From: Deltaproteobacteria bacterium
GTDB taxonomy: Bacteria > Desulfobacterota > Desulfomonilia > UBA1062
DNA: 64,000 nucleotides
Assembly (NCBI GenBank): GCA_029552245.1
Contig: JAKPDW010000038.1
Span: forward strand, 1-64,000
Direction: 5' to 3'
Each line of letters begins with the position of its first letter. Positions within the stretch are counted from its first letter, which is position 1. Position numbers and translations under genes: made by a program. Below are positions 19,674 to 27,109 of this stretch, one piece after another. The notes beneath the pieces are model-generated. The model was not told the DNA's origin, did no database searches, and worked only from the letters and a program-made list of their open reading frames with translations.

Positions 19674-20144
19674 TCATTTCCGTGTCTTTTCCGGACCCGC
19701 GAGATCGTTCTTTCGCGACGACCGTTCACGGGATGCCGCAGCAGAATCCTTCCTGCACTCCGGGCAGAGACCCACGAAGTCGATCTCGCAGCTTTGGACC
19801 TCATATCCCGTGGTTCTCTCCACGCCGTGGTACATGGCGGCCAGACCGTCGGCCCTGTGCAACGGCACGTCGTCCACCCGGCCGCACGAGGAGCACCTGA
19901 TGTGGGAGTGGTCTTCGACGAAGGCGTCGTACCGCTTCTTGCCCGTTCCGAGGTCGATCCTCCTGACCAGGCCTTCCCTGGAGAGGAGATCGAGGTTTCG
20001 GTACACGGTGCCCAGGCTTATACGGGGCATGCAGCGTCTTACCGCCTCGTAAACGTCTGCCGCCGTGGGGTGGGTCCTGACCTTTCTGAGCTCTTCGAGG
20101 ATCAAAGCCCGCTGTTTCGTCATCCGGCTTCTTCCCGCGGCCAT
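19674..20144 (-). CDS. Fur-family regulator, PerR-like
   Basis: A 156-residue metalloregulator. The winged-helix domain includes HPTAADVYEAVRR and RISLGTVYRNLDLL. The metal region reads VEDHSHIRCSSCGRVDDV. Two cysteine pairs for structural zinc are Cys84/Cys87 and Cys127/Cys130. The basic C-terminal tail is unusual. Its position as first gene before rubrerythrin and peroxiredoxin argues for a PerR-type peroxide sensor rather than an iron regulator. The start at 20144 has AAGGGG upstream; 20123 is an alternative. The promoter overlaps a Fur-box-like site, suggesting autoregulation. Confidence 0.88.
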   Translation of the reverse strand: MAAGRSRMTKQRALILEELRKVRTHPTAADVYEAVRRCMPRISLGTVYRNLDLLSREGLVRRIDLGTGKKRYDAFVEDHSHIRCSSCGRVDDVPLHRADGLAAMYHGVERTTGYEVQSCEIDFVGLCPECRKDSAAASRERSSRKNDLAGPEKTRK

Positions 20145-20161
20145 CCGACACCCCTTGTTTT

Positions 20162-20182
20162 TTGGAATGATTCCTATTACCA
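20162..20182. promoter_or_regulatory. Fur/PerR-box-like operator
   Basis: TTGGAATGATTCCTATTACC contains the inverted repeat GGAAT-G-ATTCC and NAT-type triplets typical of Fur-family boxes. It overlaps the -10 element of the promoter of this operon. Confidence 0.45.
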
Positions 20183-20201
20183 TATTGGCGATGGTTGTCA
20201 A
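20174..20201 (-). promoter_or_regulatory. Sigma70-type promoter of the Fur-rubrerythrin operon
   Basis: On the minus strand a consensus TTGACA (20201-20196), a 16-base spacer and TAATAG (20179-20174). The start codon of the regulator lies 30 bases further on. Confidence 0.7.
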
Positions 20202-20578
20202 GGGTTTCCTTCGCGAGGCGACGGAACGGATCGCGTTGCCAAACCAAAAAGGCGGTGCGGCCATCGGCGAAGGACGGCGCACGAAAAGACCTCCACGCCG
20301 CGCCCCCGAGGCATCGGACACACCCGGGCTCACACTTGGCCGGCCGCGCACCACGGTTCGGCACAAGGGACAGGTCTGCAGGCAAAGGGCTATGCGCTTC
20401 GGTGTGGTTGCCCTTTCTCGGCTCGTATGCTAGAAGGTGCTACGGTCCATGCCCTTACATGGAGAAAGCCACCTTGGGCAACGGGCGCTCCCCATGCTTC
20501 GGGAGGGATCGTCCGGCACAGCTTGGCCGTTTTCCGCCCGGCCGGGTCTCCCGAAGCCGCTTGGCCGGAGAGGTTCCC
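20202..20578. other. Intergenic region upstream of CcdA-like gene
   Basis: About 375 bases upstream of the CcdA-like gene. Weak promoter-like hexamers (TTGCCC, TATGCT) occur near 20408-20433 with poor spacing. The CcdA-like reading frame stays open through this region but lacks family similarity, so I start the gene at 20579. Confidence 0.4.
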
Positions 20579-21289
20579 ATGCTTGAAAACCTGAGCGAGG
20601 CCCTCGACCTCGCAACGAAAACCTCGACCCTGACGCCGATCGTTCTGGCGTACCTAGCCGGGGCGCTCGTGAGCTTCACGCCCTGCGTATACCCGCTCAT
20701 CCCCGTCACCGTGTCCTACATCGGCGCCCAGGAATCCGCCGGGCGTGCAACGGGCTTCATCCTCTCCCTGGCCTACGTTCTCGGAACATCCGTCGTCTAT
20801 ACCGCGATCGGGCTTGCCGCGGCCTTCTCGGGCTCCTTCTTCGGGTCGTTCCAGACGAACCCGTGGGTCACCTTCACGGTGGCGAACGTCTTTCTCCTCA
20901 TGGGATGCGCCATGCTGGAGTTCTTCGTCTTGCCCATCCCCTCCTTCCTGAGGGCCCAGCTCTTTTCCCCGAAACGTAGGGGCATCGCTGGGGCCCTTCT
21001 CCTCGGCCTCGCATCAGGACTCGTCATGAGCCCATGCTCCGCCCCGGTCCTCACCGTGCTCCTCGGATACGTCGCCTCCCGCCAGAACACGCTCCTGGGC
21101 TCCCTGATGCTGTTTTCCTTCTCCCTCGGAATGGGCACCCTGCTCATCATCCTGGGCACGTTCACGGGCCTCTTGAGGAGCATCCCCAGATCGGGGCCGT
21201 GGTTGGTCTACGTGCAGAAAGGCTTCGGCCTCGTGTTCGTCGCCATGGCCGAATACTATCTCGTCAAGACAGGCATCTTTTTGATGTAG
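20579..21289 (+). CDS. CcdA/DsbD-type thiol-disulfide membrane transporter
   Basis: A 236-residue inner-membrane protein of the CcdA/DsbD transmembrane family with about six helices. The redox cysteines are Cys36 in FTPCVYPLIP and Cys153 in MSPCSAPVL, each beside prolines as in the family. It carries reducing equivalents from cytoplasmic thioredoxin to periplasmic thiol proteins. GGAGAGG precedes the start. The next gene, 16 bases downstream, encodes an exported CPYC thioredoxin-fold protein that is a likely partner. The pair is divergent from the peroxide-defence operon and may also feed its exported thiol proteins. Confidence 0.9.
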   Translation: MLENLSEALDLATKTSTLTPIVLAYLAGALVSFTPCVYPLIPVTVSYIGAQESAGRATGFILSLAYVLGTSVVYTAIGLAAAFSGSFFGSFQTNPWVTFTVANVFLLMGCAMLEFFVLPIPSFLRAQLFSPKRRGIAGALLLGLASGLVMSPCSAPVLTVLLGYVASRQNTLLGSLMLFSFSLGMGTLLIILGTFTGLLRSIPRSGPWLVYVQKGFGLVFVAMAEYYLVKTGIFLM

Positions 21290-21304
21290 ACTGGAGGCTG
21301 GCAC

Positions 21305-21832
21305 ATGAAAAAGACCCCCCTCGTCGCCACGTCGGGCGGCCTCGCCGTCCTCTTCGCGGGCCTGCTGATGGTGCTTTACGCGCATCCATCGTGCGCCGCA
21401 GAGCCCCCCGCATGGCCGGCCCCTCAAAGCAAGGCCGCCTATGCACCGATCTTCGTGCTTCGGGACATCGAGAACAGGGCGGTTTCCCTGAGGGACTTCA
21501 GGGGAAAGGTGGTGCTCGTGTACTTCACCACGACCTGGTGTCCCTACTGCAAGAGGGACATCCCGAGGCTGAAAAACCTCTATGCCTCCATGAGGGGCAA
21601 GCCTTTCGAGATCCTGGCCGTGTACGTCAACGAGAGCACGTCCAGGGTGCGCGCGTTCGCGGAAAAGTACGAGCTCCCCTACCGGGTGCTCGTCGATACC
21701 GATGCCCACGTGGCGCGTCTTTACGGCGTCCGGGGTGTGCCCATGCGCGTGGTGGTCGACAAGGCCGGGAAGGTGGGCTGCTACCAGTGCCCGTCTCCGG
21801 AAGACGCTATCGGCGAGCTGTTGAGGCGCTGA
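21305..21832 (+). CDS. Exported TlpA-like thiol-disulfide protein
   Basis: A 175-residue thioredoxin-fold protein. A signal peptide or membrane anchor covers about residues 1-31. The core has TTTWCPYCKRD with Cys79 and Cys82, then GVRGVPMRVVVDKAG containing the cis-proline. This is the TlpA/ResA group used in cytochrome c maturation or periplasmic thiol reduction. It follows the CcdA-like gene directly, so it probably receives electrons from it. A further CYQC pair sits near the C-terminus (residues 160-163), which is unusual and may be a second redox site. Confidence 0.88.
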   Translation: MKKTPLVATSGGLAVLFAGLLMVLYAHPSCAAEPPAWPAPQSKAAYAPIFVLRDIENRAVSLRDFRGKVVLVYFTTTWCPYCKRDIPRLKNLYASMRGKPFEILAVYVNESTSRVRAFAEKYELPYRVLVDTDAHVARLYGVRGVPMRVVVDKAGKVGCYQCPSPEDAIGELLRR

Positions 21833-22019
21833 CGAGGAAGGACCGGCGAGGAGCCGGCCCCGGAGGGCCTTCACCGTCATCCAAAGGCGTTCGGATGGGG
21901 CACGGCCTTTCTCGTGGGACGGGAAGAGCCGGTTTTCGGGTACGTGGCGAAGTCGCGCCGGTCGGCCGATGGATCCTTGCCTGTGCCACGAGGATGAGCT
22001 CCTCCACAAACAGTATAGC

Positions 22020-22202
22020 TCACATCCTGTGTACCGCTTCTGGGGCCTCCCGTTTGACGTCTGCTTGACGACGAGCGTCAAGCTCGTCTTCGGCACAGAA
22101 AAGACGCCCCGAGGGTGCTTTCTCCGCCTGGAATGCCGCTTCCCGCCCCAGGGCGTTCAGGGTCGCCCCGCTCATGCCGGTACCGTAAGGCCCCCTCGTC
22201 AC
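22020..22202 (-). CDS. Possible 60-residue protein coupled to metH
   Basis: A small ORF whose GTG start overlaps the methionine synthase stop codon (GTGA). It begins MTRGPYGTGMSGATLNALGR and ends EAPEAVHRM. I recognise no motif. The start overlap suggests translational coupling, but there is no independent evidence of coding. The rest of the gap (21833-22019) holds nothing that I can identify. Confidence 0.25.
   Translation of the reverse strand: MTRGPYGTGMSGATLNALGREAAFQAEKAPSGRLFCAEDELDARRQADVKREAPEAVHRM
22064..22088. repeat. Two overlapping, mutually exclusive hairpins
   Basis: CTTGACG/CGTCAAG (22064-22070 with 22076-22082) and GACGAGC/GCTCGTC (22070-22076 with 22082-22088) are both perfect seven-base stems with five-base loops. 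They share bases, so only one can form at a time. They lie about 110 bases after the metH stop. Confidence 0.45.
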
Positions 22203-24640
22203 CGGGATCCACCATGGACGCCTTCCGTCCCCTTGACGAGCGAGGCCATGATCGATTCAGCCACCCTCACGGCCTCGACCCCGTCCTTCGCGTAAGCGGC
22301 GCCGATGGCCCGGGCGAAGTCACCGGTGACGACGGCGCCGCCCACCATGACCGCGCACCGCAGCCCCTGGTTTCTCAGGTATCTCACCGTGTCCTCCATG
22401 CCCGCCATGGTGGTGGTCATGAGGGCCGAGAGCCCCACGATGTGGGCGCCCTTCTCACGGGCCGCTTCAGCTATCCTTTCCGCCGGGACGTCTTTGCCGA
22501 GGTCCTCCACGGTGAACCCGTTGTTCCTGAGCATGAGGCCCACGATGTTCTTGCCGATGTCGTGAATGTCGCCCCTCACCGTCGCGAGAACCACGACCCC
22601 CTTCGTCGCCGCGGATGCACCCCCCCTGTCGAGAAGGGGTTCGATCCGCTCGACGGCGAGCTTCATGGCCTCGGCGCTCGCGATCAGCTGGGGGAGGAAG
22701 TAGACCTTGCTCTCGTAGAGACGGCCGACCTCTCGGATAGCCGGTATCATGACCTCGTCCACGAGCCTGCCCGGCTCTTCCCCTTTGTCCAGCGCCATGC
22801 CTACGAGCTCCACGATCCGTTCGCGGTCACCCTCGAGGATCGCCCGGGCGACCAGGGATGCAGGGCTCTCGTGCGTCCTTGGCTGGGGCTTTTCGGGGAC
22901 CACCGCCCCGAACTTGGCGATGTAGGCGTGTGCGTCCCGGTCCGAGCCCCTGAGCACGTCTACGGCGTGCTTGACGCTCATGACCTCCTCGCTCTCCGGG
23001 TTGGCGATCGCGCAGGAAAGGCCATTCGCCGAGGCCATGGCCAGAAACGCCGCGTTCACCCACTTTCTCTCGGGCAGGCCGAAGGACACGTTCGAAAGAC
23101 CCACCACGCTCATCAAGCCGAGCCGTTCGCGAGCCAGCCTGATGGTTTCCAGGGTCTGGGCGGGGGCTTGGGCATCCGCAGAGACGGCCATGGTGAGTGC
23201 GTCCACGAGGATGTCGTCCTTTCCGAACCCGTAGTCCCTGGCCCTTGCGACCACCTTGCGCACGACCGCAAGCCTCTCAGCCGCCCTTTTCGGAAGGGAT
23301 GTCCCGGTCACCGGCAGCAGGATGAAGGGGGCGCCGTAGAACGAAGTGATCCTCAGCTTCTCGTCGAGCGTATCCTGCTCGCCCGAAATCGAATTGACGA
23401 GGGCCCTGCCGGGATACACCCTGAGCGCCGCACCCAAGGCCTCCGGGTTCGACGAGTCGATGCACAACGGGGCATCGCAAGCGAGAACGACCTGCTTGAC
23501 GACCTCCCGCAGCAGTTCCTTCTCGTTCACGTTGGGCATGCCCACGTTCACGTCCAGGACCTTGGCCCCCTTCGCGACCTGGCTCCTCGCATACTCCCTG
23601 ACAAGGGAAAAGACCCCCCGCCTGAGTTCCTCCTGGAGGGCCTTCTTCCCTGTGGGGTTGATCCTCTCGCCGATCACGGCGAGCTCGCTGCCTTCACCGA
23701 GCACTGCCGTTCTTGCGTGCGAGCTCAGCAGCAAGGCCCTCGGCGCTCCCCCCGAAGAGGGCCTCATGCCCTTGACCGCGGCCCTGAGCTCTTCTATGTG
23801 GCCTGGTGTCGTTCCGCAGCACCCCCCGATGATCGATGCGCCGGCCTCGATGAGCGCCCTGCCGGCCAGCGCGAACTCCCGGGCGCCCATCTCGAAGGTC
23901 GTCACGCCGCCTTTGAGCCTGGGGAGCCCCGCATTGGGCTTCGCGACGATGGGCACACGCGCCAGGGGGCTCATGGCCGCAACGAGGGGGACCATCTCTG
24001 CGGGGCCTGCGGAACAGTTGCACCCGACCGCGTCGGCACCGAGGGACTGGAGCGTGACGAGTGCCGATACGCAGTCGGAGCCCGTGAGCGTCCTGCCGGA
24101 TGAGTCGTAGGTCATGGTCACGATGGTGAAGGCATCCCCCACCGTCTCCTTGACCGCGATCAGGGCGGCCCTGGCCTCCTGGATATCCATCATGGTCTCT
24201 ATCACGAAGAGGTCGACCCCGCCCTGGGCGAGCCCTTGGACCTGTTCCTTGAAGCAGGCGACCGCATCCTCGAAGGCGAGGTCTCCGAACGGCTCGACGA
24301 GCCTCCCCGTGGGGCCGATATCACCCGCGACCATGGCCCTTCCGCCTGAGGCCTCTCGGGCTATGAGCGCCAGGCGACGGTTCAGCTCCCTCGCGTCCGC
24401 CGAACCGTACGATGCGAGCTTGTACCTGTTCGCACCGAAGGTGCACGTATAGACGACATCCGCCCCGGCGAGCATGTATCCCTTGTGGACGGACCGAATG
24501 ATGTCCGGGTGCTCGGCACAGTAGAGTTCGGGCGATACGCCGGGAGGCATCCCTCGGGCCTGCAACTCGGTGCCCGTCGCGCCGTCCAAGATCAACACAC
24601 GCCTCGACAGCCTGTTCCGTATACGGTCTCTGGTTTTCAC
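22199..24640 (-). CDS. metH: Cobalamin-dependent methionine synthase, core without activation domain
   Basis: An 813-residue enzyme that methylates homocysteine from methyltetrahydrofolate through cobalamin. Domains in order: homocysteine-binding barrel (about 1-310; start RVLILDGATGTELQARG, zinc cysteines in GCNCSAG and GGCCGTTPGH), pterin-binding barrel (about 330-600; VIGERINPTGKKALQEEL, LCIDSSNPEAL), B12 cap and B12-binding domain (about 610-813; cobalamin motif DIHDIGKNIV). The C-terminal AdoMet-binding reactivation domain of full-length MetH is absent and is encoded by the separate upstream gene. The GTG start at 24640 has AGGGGA upstream. Confidence 0.93.
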   Translation of the reverse strand: MKTRDRIRNRLSRRVLILDGATGTELQARGMPPGVSPELYCAEHPDIIRSVHKGYMLAGADVVYTCTFGANRYKLASYGSADARELNRRLALIAREASGGRAMVAGDIGPTGRLVEPFGDLAFEDAVACFKEQVQGLAQGGVDLFVIETMMDIQEARAALIAVKETVGDAFTIVTMTYDSSGRTLTGSDCVSALVTLQSLGADAVGCNCSAGPAEMVPLVAAMSPLARVPIVAKPNAGLPRLKGGVTTFEMGAREFALAGRALIEAGASIIGGCCGTTPGHIEELRAAVKGMRPSSGGAPRALLLSSHARTAVLGEGSELAVIGERINPTGKKALQEELRRGVFSLVREYARSQVAKGAKVLDVNVGMPNVNEKELLREVVKQVVLACDAPLCIDSSNPEALGAALRVYPGRALVNSISGEQDTLDEKLRITSFYGAPFILLPVTGTSLPKRAAERLAVVRKVVARARDYGFGKDDILVDALTMAVSADAQAPAQTLETIRLARERLGLMSVVGLSNVSFGLPERKWVNAAFLAMASANGLSCAIANPESEEVMSVKHAVDVLRGSDRDAHAYIAKFGAVVPEKPQPRTHESPASLVARAILEGDRERIVELVGMALDKGEEPGRLVDEVMIPAIREVGRLYESKVYFLPQLIASAEAMKLAVERIEPLLDRGGASAATKGVVVLATVRGDIHDIGKNIVGLMLRNNGFTVEDLGKDVPAERIAEAAREKGAHIVGLSALMTTTMAGMEDTVRYLRNQGLRCAVMVGGAVVTGDFARAIGAAYAKDGVEAVRVAESIMASLVKGTEGVHGGSR

Positions 24641-24669
24641 GTCATCCCCTGGATGTTTTCTTCGGCATC

Positions 24670-25296
24670 CTAAGCCAAAGTCACGACGCCTGCAACGGCC
24701 GTGACGCTCTTTCCCGGCACGAGCATCATCGAAGGCGTGAGGCCGATTCCCAGCTCCTCGAGGCGGAGCATCTCCCATATCGTCTGTTGGCTCTCCAACC
24801 CGAGATCGCCGTAACCGGAGGAGAATCTCTTCCTCGTGGGCCTGAGCGCCATCCTGACGAGGTCCTGGCCGACAGCGGACACTATCCAGTCGAGAGCCGC
24901 ATCGGCCATCTCGCTGCCCACCGCATCGTAGACGACGGCCCTGGTCAGGTCGTCCGCCGAAGAGCGCTCGATGGCCTCCACGATCCCCCTCCCTGCCGTC
25001 GCAGCCATGATGAGGGCGCCTGTACAACCGGCGAGCATGCCGGCAAGCGACGCACTCGGGAAGAGCACATCGCCCTCGAGGAGCACCCCGCCCTCCCCCA
25101 GGCCCTTGATCCCGAGCACGAGGGACGCCCCCTTGAGCTCGACCAGGTCGATGCCCTCCTGGATCAACCTGTCGATGTGTACCCGCTCGCCTTCCCTGAG
25201 CTCGGTGGTGCCCGCCTTGAAGCCGAGCCGCCTGTAGATAGCCGACCAAGGCGGCGCGATACGCATGGACGGGTAGTGTTTCCTCACGCCGATCAT
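24670..25296 (-). CDS. Separate methionine synthase activation-domain protein
   Basis: A protein of about 208 residues matching the AdoMet-dependent reactivation domain of MetH. The core begins near IAPPWSAIYRRLGFK and the hallmark RKRFSSGYGDLGLESQQ is followed by LGIGLTPSMMLVPGKSV, the segment that binds AdoMet. It should reductively remethylate the inactive cob(II)alamin of the metH product, whose gene follows after 29 bases. The start is uncertain: ATG at 25296 or GTG at 25287 fit the family, but the frame is open to 25608, and ATG 25560 has GAGG upstream. Third-position GC drops to about half just upstream of 25300, arguing against the extension. Confidence 0.82.
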   Translation of the reverse strand: MIGVRKHYPSMRIAPPWSAIYRRLGFKAGTTELREGERVHIDRLIQEGIDLVELKGASLVLGIKGLGEGGVLLEGDVLFPSASLAGMLAGCTGALIMAATAGRGIVEAIERSSADDLTRAVVYDAVGSEMADAALDWIVSAVGQDLVRMALRPTRKRFSSGYGDLGLESQQTIWEMLRLEELGIGLTPSMMLVPGKSVTAVAGVVTLA

Positions 25297-25560
25297 CCCC
25301 TTATGATCTAGACGCCCGCGACGGTATGTGCAAGTGGATCGTGCCGGGATAGGCTCGCCTTGCACGACCATGCATGCATGGACAAGGGGTGAAAGACACT
25401 CGACCCTCCATGGGAGAACCCCATCCCTCGCACACACGCGCTCGATGTCATCGAGCGAGGCCTCGTGCATCCACAGAGGGAAGGCCCGGTGTTCAAGGGC
25501 GGCGCGTCCAGCGCCCGCGAGCGGCGTCACGCACGCCTTCTCCATGATGACCGCCTGCAT
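25297..25560 (-). other. Leader or N-terminal extension of the MetH activation gene
   Basis: About 260 bases between the divergent promoter region and the family-like start. It is open in frame with the activation gene. It contains CTCGATGTCATCGAG (hairpin, 25441-25455) and a 14-bp palindrome. I looked for a cobalamin B12 box and a SAM or SAH riboswitch signature and found none. Confidence 0.35.
25368..25381. repeat. Perfect 14-bp palindrome
   Basis: CCATGCATGCATGG in the leader of the methionine synthase operon. It could be a protein-binding site. Confidence 0.4.
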
Positions 25561-25642
25561 ATAAAGGCTAGCCTCGGAAACCTCTCTTTGGTAATATACA
25601 CTGATCATAACACAGAATGTGCAACTTAGAGGGAGAGAACGA

Positions 25643-27109
25643 ATGGACTTGCACCGACTGTTCCATCCGGAAAGCGTCGCCGTGGTGGGTGCCTCGCCTC
25701 ACATCGGGGGAGGGAAACTCCCCTACTACCAGGTCCTCCAGATGGCTGGATACAAGGGCAGGCTCTATCCGGTCAACCCGAAGTACGATTCCATAGCCGG
25801 CGCCAAGGTCTACGCATCCCTTGACGACCTCCCCGAGCCGGTGGACCTCGCCATAGCCTCCGTGCCGTACGAAAAGGCCCTCGAGACCGTGGAGGCGGCC
25901 GCCAGAAGGGGCGTGAAGTTCATCCATTTCTTCACCTCCGGGTTTTCAGAGGTGGGCAACCACGACCTCGAACGAGCCATGGTCGAGGCGGCCCGCAGGG
26001 GAGGCACGAGGATCGTGGGACCGAACTGCATCGGGATCCACTGCCAGGCCTCGGCGATCACCTGCGACGTACCACGCGCCCCCCTCTCAGGGGTGGGGGA
26101 CGTCGCGTTCTTGGGCCAGTCCGGCGGGATGACGCACAATTTCATGAGGATGGCGACAGCACGCTACATGGAGCTCAACAAGGTCGTATCCTACGGCAAC
26201 CAGATAGACCTGGGCGTGGACGACTACCTCGAGTACCTCGCCGGCGACGAAACGGTCAAGGTGATCGCCTGTTACATCGAGGACATCAAGCGCGGCAGGC
26301 GTTTCGCGGAGGTCCTCGGCAGGGCCGTCTCGAAAAAGCCCGTCATCGTGCTCAAGGGCGGCGTGACGGAGCAGGGGGCCAAGGCGGCCTATTCCCACAC
26401 GGGGGCCATGGCGGCCAGGCACGAACTCTGGACGGCCCTCATGCACCAGAGGAGGGCGATCGAGGCGGAGACCTTCGAGCACCTCATGGACCTTGCCATG
26501 GTGGCCGTGGCGAGGAGGCGGCCCGAGGGACCGAGGCTCGGGTTCCTCGGCGCCGGCGGGGGGACGTCCGTGCTGTTCACGGACCTCTCCTCCCGTGCCG
26601 GGCTCGCTCTCCCCCAGCTCCACACCGCCACCCAAAGGAGGATTGCGAGCAGGATCAGCTCCGTGAACACGAGCACGGCAAACCCCGTGGACTTGGGATT
26701 TTACGGCTTCGATTTCACCATCATGGCGCACACCATCGAGGCCATGGCCTCAGACCCGTCGATCGATGTGATCGTCCCGTATTTCTCCCTTGACTTCATC
26801 ACCTCGTTCCAGAAGGACCAGATAGAGACAGGGCCCCATGCCATCGTGCAGGCGGCCTCGTCGATCGACAAGCCTGTCGTCCCCATCCTCTCCCAGTTCA
26901 CGGAAAACTCGATCGACATAGAGGAAGTGCGGATACGCATGACAGCCATATTCAGGAAGGCCGGCCTGGCCGTCTACAGGACGCCCCAGGACGCCGTTGC
27001 AGCCATACAGGGGTACCTGACGTGGCGGCGCGGCCTTTCTCCGGCGGGGGAAACCCTCCACAGGGACGCGGTGCCGCTCAGAGAGGAAAGGGAGGCCGCG
27101 AAGGCATGA
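25643..27109 (+). CDS. ADP-forming acyl-CoA synthetase, alpha-type CoA-ligase protein
   Basis: A 488-residue protein with an N-terminal CoA-binding Rossmann domain (VAVVGASPHIGGGKLPYYQV) and two succinyl-CoA-ligase-like flavodoxin domains. The phospho-histidine region reads YSHTGAMAARHE. This corresponds to the alpha part of ADP-forming acetyl/acyl-CoA synthetases, which interconvert acyl-CoA, ADP and Pi with acid, ATP and CoA. The ATP-grasp beta part is missing from the protein and from the window, so it must be supplied elsewhere or the protein has another role. The start at 25643 has GAGGGAGAG upstream. It overlaps the next gene by four bases (ATGA). Confidence 0.85.
   Translation: MDLHRLFHPESVAVVGASPHIGGGKLPYYQVLQMAGYKGRLYPVNPKYDSIAGAKVYASLDDLPEPVDLAIASVPYEKALETVEAAARRGVKFIHFFTSGFSEVGNHDLERAMVEAARRGGTRIVGPNCIGIHCQASAITCDVPRAPLSGVGDVAFLGQSGGMTHNFMRMATARYMELNKVVSYGNQIDLGVDDYLEYLAGDETVKVIACYIEDIKRGRRFAEVLGRAVSKKPVIVLKGGVTEQGAKAAYSHTGAMAARHELWTALMHQRRAIEAETFEHLMDLAMVAVARRRPEGPRLGFLGAGGGTSVLFTDLSSRAGLALPQLHTATQRRIASRISSVNTSTANPVDLGFYGFDFTIMAHTIEAMASDPSIDVIVPYFSLDFITSFQKDQIETGPHAIVQAASSIDKPVVPILSQFTENSIDIEEVRIRMTAIFRKAGLAVYRTPQDAVAAIQGYLTWRRGLSPAGETLHRDAVPLREEREAAKA

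Noticed and set aside
22115..24103. Long plus-strand ORF of about 660 codons
   Set aside because: Antisense to metH, with no recognisable domain.
24625..24650. Second parS site
   Set aside because: GGTTTTCACGTCATCC shares the TTCACG core only; the other half is not complementary, and it lies at the metH start.
25380..25560. Cobalamin riboswitch before the methionine synthase operon
   Set aside because: A GGGAA...GGTG-like string on the plus strand is suggestive, but it is on the wrong strand for the operon and there is no B12 box.
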